NCBI RefSeq assembly: GCF_004795835.1
Contig: NZ_CP039249.1
Coordinates: 1,422,501-1,486,500 of the forward strand
Source: Sphingomonas sp. PAMC26645
Lineage (GTDB): Bacteria; Pseudomonadota; Alphaproteobacteria; Sphingomonadales; Sphingomonadaceae
Reading direction: 5' to 3'
Length of the DNA stretch: 64,000 bases
Shown: positions 58,433 to 64,000 of the stretch, one piece after another
Position numbering within the stretch: the first letter of the stretch is position 1
How the letters are laid out: the number at the start of each line of letters is the position of its first letter
Position numbers and translations under genes: made by a program
Notes under the pieces: generated by a model
The model's input: the letters and a program-made list of their open reading frames with translations, nothing else
Databases searched by the model: none
Told to the model about the DNA's origin: nothing

Positions 58433-59481
58433 CACCGGACGCCGAACGGGCAGGGGCCTTGCGCGACTTCGACGTCGCGCTCGTCCTCAGCGGCGGCAAC
58501 GCGCTCGGCGCATTCGAAGCCGGCGCCTACGAAGCGCTGCACGCGCACGGCCTCCAGCCCGACTGGATCATCGGCGCCTCGATCGGCGCGATCAACGGGG
58601 CCCTCATCGCTGGTTCCGCACCCGATCGCCGGATCGAGACGTTGCGAACGTTCTGGCGACCCACACCGTCCGGCGCCCCGGCGTTTCCGTGGCTAGGTGC
58701 GCTCGAAACCAGCCGCCGTACGAACGCAGTCGGCTGGTCCGCAACACTCGGCCGCCCCGGTATTTTCGGCCCCATGCTCTCCGCCTTGACACTGTGGACC
58801 GACAGCCGGCCGTCGATCTTCGAAACCAATCAACTTGGCACGACACTGGAAACGCTGGTCGACTTCGAGCGCCTCAATGCCGGCCCGTGCCGCTACACCG
58901 CGACTGCGGTCGATCTCGAAACCGGCGACGATGTCGTATTCGACAGCGCGGCGATGCAGATCGGACCCGATCACGTCCGCGCCAGCGCCGCACTGCCGGT
59001 CGCCTTCCCGCCGGTCGAGATCGACGGCCGCTGGCTGGTCGACGGCGGCTTGTCCGCAAACCTGCCGCTCGACCCGGTCCTTAGCGATCCGCCAAAGCGA
59101 CCGACGCTGTGCATCGCGGTCGACCTGTTGCCGCTCCACGGTCCACGCCCGACGACGTTGGGCGAGGCGACGAGCCGCATGCAGGACCTGATCTTCGCCG
59201 CGCAATCCCGCCGCACGATCGAACGGTGGCAAGCCGCGCACGCCGGCTGCCAGGACTTCGCGCTGGCGCTGGTCCGACTCGCCTATACCGAGCAGGCCGA
59301 TGAAGTCGCCGGCAAGGCGCTCGACTTTTCAGGGCCCACGATCGAACAGCGCTGGTCGGCAGGTCGTCGCGCCGGGATGCTGGCCGTCGAAGGCGTAAAG
59401 GCCGGAACGCTGGCGATCGGCGTCCCTGGCTTCAACATCGCCACGCTGGATTCCCGACGACCCGGCGGCGCCAACCGATGA
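58429..59481 (+). CDS. patatin-like phospholipase
   Basis: The 350-residue protein starts at a GTG overlapping the SDR stop. It has LVLSGGNALGAFEAGAYEAL, GASIGAING (Ser at about 51) and DGGLSANLPLDP for the catalytic Asp. It is a likely acyl hydrolase. The HAD-SDR-patatin order with overlaps points to one operon in lipid or cell-envelope metabolism; that is inference. Confidence 0.88.
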   Translation: MTPDAERAGALRDFDVALVLSGGNALGAFEAGAYEALHAHGLQPDWIIGASIGAINGALIAGSAPDRRIETLRTFWRPTPSGAPAFPWLGALETSRRTNAVGWSATLGRPGIFGPMLSALTLWTDSRPSIFETNQLGTTLETLVDFERLNAGPCRYTATAVDLETGDDVVFDSAAMQIGPDHVRASAALPVAFPPVEIDGRWLVDGGLSANLPLDPVLSDPPKRPTLCIAVDLLPLHGPRPTTLGEATSRMQDLIFAAQSRRTIERWQAAHAGCQDFALALVRLAYTEQADEVAGKALDFSGPTIEQRWSAGRRAGMLAVEGVKAGTLAIGVPGFNIATLDSRRPGGANR

Positions 59482-59514
59482 GCGGTCAGGCAGGTCCGGT
59501 GAGATAGACAGGAT

Positions 59515-59598
59515 TGGTGCGGACGGCGGGACTCGAACCCGCACTCCTAGGGAGGGAGATTTTAAGTCTCCTGCGTCTACCGGTTTCGCCACGTCCGC
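59515..59598 (-). tRNA. tRNA-Leu (anticodon TAA)
   Basis: The minus-strand sequence folds with acceptor GCGGACG/CGTCCGC, anticodon stem GGAGA/TCTCC, loop CTTAAAA (anticodon TAA), a long variable arm, and T arm CGGG-TTCGAGT-CCCG. The 3' CCA is encoded. It lies between the patatin gene and ihfB. Confidence 0.96.
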
Positions 59599-59698
59599 AC
59601 ACGCGCCCAACAAGACGAGGTCGCGCGCAGCGTCAACCCATCTTGCCAGGCCGGCAGCATATTCTTCGACTGTCTACGGTTCCGCGCAGTGGTACCGC

Positions 59699-59977
59699 TC
59701 ACACGTTCAGGCGTGAGCGCATTTCCTTGCCCGGCTTGAAATAGGGCACGCGCTTGGCCTCGACCTCGACGACTTCGCCGGTACGCGGGTTGCGGCCAGT
59801 CCGGGCATCGCGCGCACGCGTGGAGAATGCACCGAAACCGCGCAGTTCGACCCGACCGTCGGCGGCCAGTCGCTTGGATATCTCATCGAAGAAGGTGCTG
59901 ACGATCAGCTCCACTTCGTTAGGCTGTAGGTCCGGATGCGCCTCGGCGATCTTAAGGACCAGTTCAGATCGGATCAT
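59699..59977 (-). CDS. ihfB: integration host factor subunit beta
   Basis: The 92-residue HU/IHF-fold protein begins [20 protein letters not shown] and contains [27 protein letters not shown] and the terminal [16 protein letters not shown]. It bends DNA as a heterodimer with IhfA. It follows rpsA as in other alphaproteobacteria, but the usual downstream lapA is absent here. Confidence 0.95.
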   Translation of the reverse strand: MIRSELVLKIAEAHPDLQPNEVELIVSTFFDEISKRLAADGRVELRGFGAFSTRARDARTGRNPRTGEVVEVEAKRVPYFKPGKEMRSRLNV

Positions 59978-60084
59978 TCGAGCCCCCGCCCATCTAAAAA
60001 AACGCGTACAGATTGATACAGGTCAACCTGCGAGGCATTAGCACTTATTACCGAACAGTCAAAAACCAAAGTGGATCTGACAAC

Positions 60085-60116
60085 AAAAAGCCCGACATGT
60101 TCGAGACATGCCGGGC
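60085..60116 (-). terminator. intrinsic terminator of rpsA
   Basis: On the minus strand GCCCGGCATG and CATGTCGGGC pair with a mismatch around TCTCGAA and are followed by TTTTT. It lies between the rpsA stop and ihfB. Confidence 0.82.
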
Positions 60117-60152
60117 GTTTTCATCGATAAGCCGTTAGGCTTTTCTTAACAC

Positions 60153-61871
60153 TTACTTCTTCTCGGCATCCGTGCGGGCCTTGAGAGCCTCGCCCAGAAT
60201 GTTGCCCAGAGTCGCGCCGGAGTCCGACGAACCGTACTGAGCGACAGCCTGCTTCTCTTCCGAGATCTGCATAGCCTTGATCGAGAAGGTCGGCTTCTTC
60301 GAACGATCGAAACCGGTGACCATCGCGTCGAACTTCTGGCCGACCTGGAAACGCTCCGGACGCTGCTCGTCGCGATCGCGACCCAGATCCGTGCGCTTGA
60401 TGAAGCCGGTCGCGCCATCGTCGCCCTGCTGTACTTCGAGGCCCGCATCGCGGACTTCGAGAACGGTCACGGTAACGATCGCGTTCTTGTTCAGCTTGTC
60501 GCCTGCTGCTGCGATGCCGCCGGCCGATGGCCCGCCGCGCTCGAGCTGCTTCATGCCGAGCGAGATGCGCTCCTTCTCGGCGTCGATGTCGAGCACGACG
60601 GCCTCGACGGTCTCACCCTTGCGATGCAGGTTGAGCGCGTCCTCGCCCGAAACACCCCAGGCGATGTCGGACATGTGGACCATGCCGTCGACGTCGTTGT
60701 CGAGGCCGATGAATAGACCGAACTCGGTCGCGTTCTTGACTTCGCCTTCGACGGTCGAACCGATCGGATGAGCGGCAGCGAATGCCTCCCAAGGATTGGC
60801 CTGAGCCTGCTTGAGGCCGAGCGAGATGCGACGCTTCTCGGAATCGACTTCGAGGACCATGACGTCGACTTCCTGCGAGGTCGACACGATCTTGCCCGGA
60901 TGGACGTTCTTCTTGGTCCAGGACATTTCCGACACGTGGACGAGGCCTTCGATGCCCGCTTCCAGCTCGACGAACGCACCATATTCGGTGATGTTCGTGA
61001 CGCGGCCGGTGAGCTTCGCGCCGACCGGATACTTGACCATCGCGCCATCCCAGGGATCGCTCTCCAGCTGCTTCATGCCGAGGCTGATGCGCTGGGTGTC
61101 CTTGTTGATGCGGATGATCTGCACCTTGACGGTGTCGCCGATGTTCAGGACTTCGCTCGGGTGACCGACGCGCTTGTAGCTGAGATCGGTGACGTGCAGC
61201 AGGCCATCGATGCCGCCGAGATCAACGAACGCACCGTAATCGGTGATGTTCTTGACGACGCCGTCGATGATCTGGCCCTCGGCCAGGCTGAGGATCAGGC
61301 CCGAACGCTGCTCTGCGCGCGTCTCTTCGAGAACGGCACGACGCGATACGACGATGTTGCCGCGCTTGCGGTCCATCTTCAGGATCTGGAACGGCTGGGG
61401 GATGTCCATCAGCGGGGTGACATCGCGCACGGGGCGGATATCGACCTGCGAACCGGGCAGGAACGCGACGGCGCCGTTCAGGTCGACGGTGAAGCCACCC
61501 TTCACGCGGCCGAAGATGACGCCTTCGACGCGGGTCGTCTTGGAGAATTCGGTTTCCAGCTTGTCCCATGCGGCTTCGCGACGGGCGCGATCGCGGCTGA
61601 GCATCGCTTCGCCGTGGACGTTCTCGACGCGGTCGACATAGACTTCGACTTCGTCGCCGACCTTGAGGTCAGCCTTCTGGCCCGGCGCTGCGAATTCGCG
61701 AAGCGGCACGCGGCCTTCCGACTTCAGACCGACGTCGATGACGGCCATGTCGTTCTCGATGCCGGTCACGGTGCCATGCACCACGCGGCCCTCGAAGCTG
61801 TCGGCGTCGCCGAGCGTTTCGTTCAGCATCGCCGCGAAATCGTCGCGGGTCGGCATTACCTGGGTTGCCAT
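60153..61871 (-). CDS. rpsA: 30S ribosomal protein S1
   Basis: The 572-residue protein begins MATQVMPTRDDFAAMLNETL and has repeated S1 domains (for example DYGAFVDLGGIDGLLHVTDL, EYGAFVELEAGIEGLVHVSE, EFGLFIGLDNDVDGMVHMSD). It mediates mRNA binding. The ATG at 61871 matches the family; an in-frame extension to 62054 is not conserved. It precedes ihfB and follows cmk, the classical alphaproteobacterial order, but a divergent gene now lies in between. Confidence 0.97.
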   Translation of the reverse strand: MATQVMPTRDDFAAMLNETLGDADSFEGRVVHGTVTGIENDMAVIDVGLKSEGRVPLREFAAPGQKADLKVGDEVEVYVDRVENVHGEAMLSRDRARREAAWDKLETEFSKTTRVEGVIFGRVKGGFTVDLNGAVAFLPGSQVDIRPVRDVTPLMDIPQPFQILKMDRKRGNIVVSRRAVLEETRAEQRSGLILSLAEGQIIDGVVKNITDYGAFVDLGGIDGLLHVTDLSYKRVGHPSEVLNIGDTVKVQIIRINKDTQRISLGMKQLESDPWDGAMVKYPVGAKLTGRVTNITEYGAFVELEAGIEGLVHVSEMSWTKKNVHPGKIVSTSQEVDVMVLEVDSEKRRISLGLKQAQANPWEAFAAAHPIGSTVEGEVKNATEFGLFIGLDNDVDGMVHMSDIAWGVSGEDALNLHRKGETVEAVVLDIDAEKERISLGMKQLERGGPSAGGIAAAGDKLNKNAIVTVTVLEVRDAGLEVQQGDDGATGFIKRTDLGRDRDEQRPERFQVGQKFDAMVTGFDRSKKPTFSIKAMQISEEKQAVAQYGSSDSGATLGNILGEALKARTDAEKK

Positions 61872-62146
61872 AGAATTCAGTAATCCTAGTCTGTTTCCGG
61901 CCAAGCGGTTGGGTCCGCTGGTCTTGGCCTTCGTTGCCGCGACGACCGAACGCCGGCGCGGCATCCGGACGGCACGAGGCGCGGAGGACGTAGACGCTGA
62001 ATGCGAAAACGGCGCGTGAGACTCGAGGGTCTCCGCGCCTTCCTCCACGAGCATCGCTCGCCGGACGGCTCCGTATAGCCGAAACCGGGTCTCGGAGCAA
62101 GTTCGCCGCTGCTTCGTTAGGGGCCGCTCACAACAGGAGCGAAGAT

Positions 62147-62404
62147 TTGAACGAACGCGGCATTCTCGTGCTGGGCTGGGTCGCCACCGTGACGGCGATC
62201 GTGATGTACCTGTCGTACATCGACCAGATCATGCTGAACCTTTCAGGTCAGAAGGGATCGGTGGTCCAGCCGTTCGCGACGATGGTGAATTGCGCGCTGT
62301 GGGTGGGGTATGGGTTTTTGAAGAGCAAGCGGGACTGGCCGATCGTCGTGGCGAACTTCCCGGGGGTGGTGTTCGGGGCGGTAGCGCTGGTTACTGCGCT
62401 TTAG
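62147..62404 (+). CDS. SemiSWEET-family small sugar transporter
   Basis: The 85-residue protein starts at a TTG with an AGGAGCGAAGA ribosome site. It has three predicted membrane helices and the SemiSWEET layout VLGWVATVTAIVMYLSYIDQ then VVQPFATMVNCALWVGYGF. The family's usual Pro-Gln motif appears as Asp-Gln here. SemiSWEETs form dimers that move sugars by facilitated diffusion. It is divergent from rpsA and faces toward cmk. Confidence 0.82.
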   Translation: MNERGILVLGWVATVTAIVMYLSYIDQIMLNLSGQKGSVVQPFATMVNCALWVGYGFLKSKRDWPIVVANFPGVVFGAVALVTAL

Positions 62405-62467
62405 GGCAGGGGGGGGTAACTGAGTTGTAGGCGGGGGGATTATGGCGGGCGGCAACCCCCGCTTGCT

Positions 62468-62522
62468 TGTTCTCCCGCGAAGGCGGGAGCCCAGTCTGGG
62501 TCCCCGCCTTCGCGGGAGAACA
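62468..62522. repeat. interspersed GC-rich palindromic repeat, copy 2
   Basis: TGTTCTCCCGCGAAGGCGGG AGCCCAGTCTGGGT and CCCCGCCTTCGCGGGAGAAC A are inverted arms. Nearly identical to 5168-5219, and here the palindrome is more complete. Confidence 0.87.
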
Positions 62523-62556
62523 GTATTGGTTCACGTTAGCTTACCCCAACAGGGCA

Positions 62557-62661
62557 ACCACCCCGGCGAAGGCCGGGGCCCAGTTGGAAAGGTCGCAGTA
62601 ACTTAGCGCTGCCCTCAGTTAGCAACGTCCCCCAACTGGGCCCCGGCCTCCGCCGGGGTGG
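62557..62661. repeat. inverted repeat of the CCCGGCGAAGGCCGGGG family, copy 2
   Basis: CCACCCCGGCGAAGGCCGGGGCCCAGTTGG-type arm and the inverted CCAACTGGGCCCCGGCCTCCGCCGGGGTGG-type arm enclose about 45 bp. Related to 39957-40062. It lies 27 bp before the end of cmk. Confidence 0.83.
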
Positions 62662-62687
62662 CACAGCTTTTCTGGAAGGCGAAAGGC

Positions 62688-63323
62688 TTAAACCGAAACC
62701 TTCTTCGCCCGCTGCGCCTCAACCAACGCAACAGCCCGCTGCACCGAAGCCTCGATCGACAAAAAACTAGTATCCAGCAACGCAGCATCCGCCGCCATCA
62801 CCAGCGGCGCGGTAGACCGCCCACTATCCCGAGCATCCCGAGCCCGGATATCCGCCAGAACCCGATCCTTGCTCGCCGTCCCACCCCGAGCCTGCAACTC
62901 CGCATGCCGCCGCTGCGCCCGGATATTCGGCGTAGCCTTCACGAACAGCTTCGCATCAGCATCCGGCGCGATCACGGTACCGATGTCGCGTCCATCGAGG
63001 ATCGCGCCACCCTCCTGCGCCGCAAACCGCTTCTGCCGGTGCAGCAATGCCGCCCGAACCAGCGGATGCGCCGACACCACCGACGCGAGCGCGCCGATCT
63101 CGTCGTCGCGCAACGCCGGATCGCTCAACAGCGCATCGCTGAAATCGCACGCCGCGACCGCGTCGGCCTCGGTCTCCGGATCGAGTCCCATCCGCGCCAC
63201 GCTCAACGCGACCGCACGGTAGAGCAGCCCGGTATCGAGATACGGCAGCTTGTAATGCTTGGCCAAGGCGCGCGCGATCGTGCCCTTGCCCGATGCTGCC
63301 GGACCGTCGACTGCGATGATCAT
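62688..63323 (-). CDS. cmk: cytidylate kinase
   Basis: The 211-residue protein begins MIIAVDGPAASGKGTIARAL with the P-loop GPAASGKG, then LPYLDTGLLYRAVAL and GRDIGTVIAPDADAKLFVKA. It phosphorylates CMP and dCMP. The ATG at 63321-63323 is 1 bp from the aroA stop codon, so aroA-cmk are co-transcribed. Confidence 0.96.
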   Translation of the reverse strand: MIIAVDGPAASGKGTIARALAKHYKLPYLDTGLLYRAVALSVARMGLDPETEADAVAACDFSDALLSDPALRDDEIGALASVVSAHPLVRAALLHRQKRFAAQEGGAILDGRDIGTVIAPDADAKLFVKATPNIRAQRRHAELQARGGTASKDRVLADIRARDARDSGRSTAPLVMAADAALLDTSFLSIEASVQRAVALVEAQRAKKVSV

Positions 63324-63324
63324 C

Positions 63325-64000
63325 TTAATTCCCCCGGCCGGTAAGCGCGTCGAGCGACCGGAAGAACACGGGATAGCTCGTCGCCACCGGCGATACATCA
63401 TCGATCGTGACGGGCTGAACGGCGCCAAGTCCAGCCACGACCATGCTCATTGCGATGCGGTGGTCGAGTTTCGAGGCCACCCGAGCGCCACCGCGAATCG
63501 CCGCGCCGCCCGAGCCGGTGATCGCCATGCCGTCCTCATACTCTTCGCACACCACGCCGCACGCTTCGAGCGCGATCCGCATCGTCGTGATCCGGTCCGA
63601 TTCCTTGACGCGCAACTCATGCGCGCCACGCGCGATCGTCGTACCGGTCGCGAAAGCCGCGGCGACGAACAGCACGGGATATTCGTCGATCATGCTCGGC
63701 GCGAGATCGGCAGGCACTTCGATCGCGGTCAGGGGCGCGTGGCGGACGCGCAGATCGGCGACCGGCTCGCCACCGACGGTGCGCGGGTCGAGCTCGGTAA
63801 TATCCGCGCCCATCATGCGCAGAGCCGTGACGATCCCGATCCGCGTCGGGTTCAGCCCGACATTGCGCACGACGATATCCGACCCCGGCACGATCGACGC
63901 CGCGACGAGCCAGAATGCCGACGACGACGGATCGCCCGGCACGACGATATCCTGCGGCTTCAGGTCCGCTTCGCCGGTGATCGAGATGATGCGGCCCTGG
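63325..64000 (-). CDS. aroA: 3-phosphoshikimate 1-carboxyvinyltransferase, C-terminal part (cut by window edge)
   Basis: About 225 C-terminal residues of EPSP synthase are visible, with DIVVPGDPSSSAFWLVAASI, HELRVKESDRITTMRIALEA and SKLDHRIAMSMVVAGLGA, which supply phosphoenolpyruvate and shikimate-3-phosphate binding residues. It performs the sixth step of the shikimate pathway. The 5' part lies beyond the right edge. cmk starts 1 bp after it. Confidence 0.95.
   Translation of the reverse strand, partial: QGRIISITGEADLKPQDIVVPGDPSSSAFWLVAASIVPGSDIVVRNVGLNPTRIGIVTALRMMGADITELDPRTVGGEPVADLRVRHAPLTAIEVPADLAPSMIDEYPVLFVAAAFATGTTIARGAHELRVKESDRITTMRIALEACGVVCEEYEDGMAITGSGGAAIRGGARVASKLDHRIAMSMVVAGLGAVQPVTIDDVSPVATSYPVFFRSLDALTGRGN

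Overview
The window comes from a high-GC alphaproteobacterium, most likely a Sphingomonas or close relative in the Sphingomonadales. The grounds are the protein sequences (NusG, SecE, IhfB and ribosomal proteins of sphingomonad type), the arrangement aroA-cmk-rpsA-ihfB and lapA-pyrF-trpF-trpB-trpA-accD-folC, a MucR-free, plasmid-free chromosomal content, and many GC-rich inverted repeats of the kind scattered through sphingomonad chromosomes. The genus is an inference; no rRNA gene is present to fix it.

Layout. 1-320 is the start of rplK (minus). 492-5098 separates rplK from nusG: a degenerate-receiver/EAL protein with a small overlapping partner (minus), an AT-rich non-coding stretch, and a plus-strand set of three exported proteins including an M48 metalloprotease. 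5361-6758 holds nusG, secE and tRNA-Trp (minus). After an exported alpha/beta hydrolase, 8352-26865 is the main translation block on the plus strand: rpsL-rpsG-fusA-tuf, a short insertion (a membrane-anchored hypothetical and a DUF559 nuclease-like gene framed by repeats), then rpsJ-rplC-D-W-B-rpsS-rplV-rpsC-rplP-rpmC-rpsQ, rplN-X-E-rpsN-H-rplF-R-rpsE-rpmD-rplO, secY and adk. Hairpins in the rpsL-rpsG, fusA-tuf, rpsJ-rplC and rpsQ-rplN spacers look regulatory; the rpsQ/rplN one falls exactly at the classical S10/spc operon boundary.

27269-35371 is mixed: an OmpR-type response regulator and sensor kinase pair, an MHS-type MFS transporter, rsmD and rluB (minus), a single-domain receiver, an AmpG-like permease and a small hypothetical. 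35440-41783 is a minus-strand biosynthetic run: lapA, pyrF, trpF, trpB, trpA, accD, folC (pyrimidine, tryptophan, malonyl-CoA and folate synthesis).

41889-59481 is accessory: a DUF3376 patatin, an EEP-family phosphodiesterase, an L,D-transpeptidase lipoprotein, DUF4112 and solute-binding lipoprotein genes, two small lipoproteins (one an I78 peptidase-inhibitor type), an aldehyde dehydrogenase, a Tat-exported phospholipase C, a likely stress cluster (DUF892 ferritin-like, two small proteins, zinc alcohol dehydrogenase), and a tight HAD-SDR-patatin operon. 59515-64000 returns to core genes on the minus strand: tRNA-Leu, ihfB, rpsA, cmk and partial aroA, with a divergent SemiSWEET gene between rpsA and cmk.

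The most unusual feature is the DUF559 gene at 13616-13990. It sits exactly between the two inverted halves of a repeat that elsewhere in the window (7951-8078, 29343-29464) occurs with only about 20 bp between the halves, and the repeat supplies its Shine-Dalgarno sequence. No CRISPR array, insertion sequence, prophage or rRNA gene was seen.
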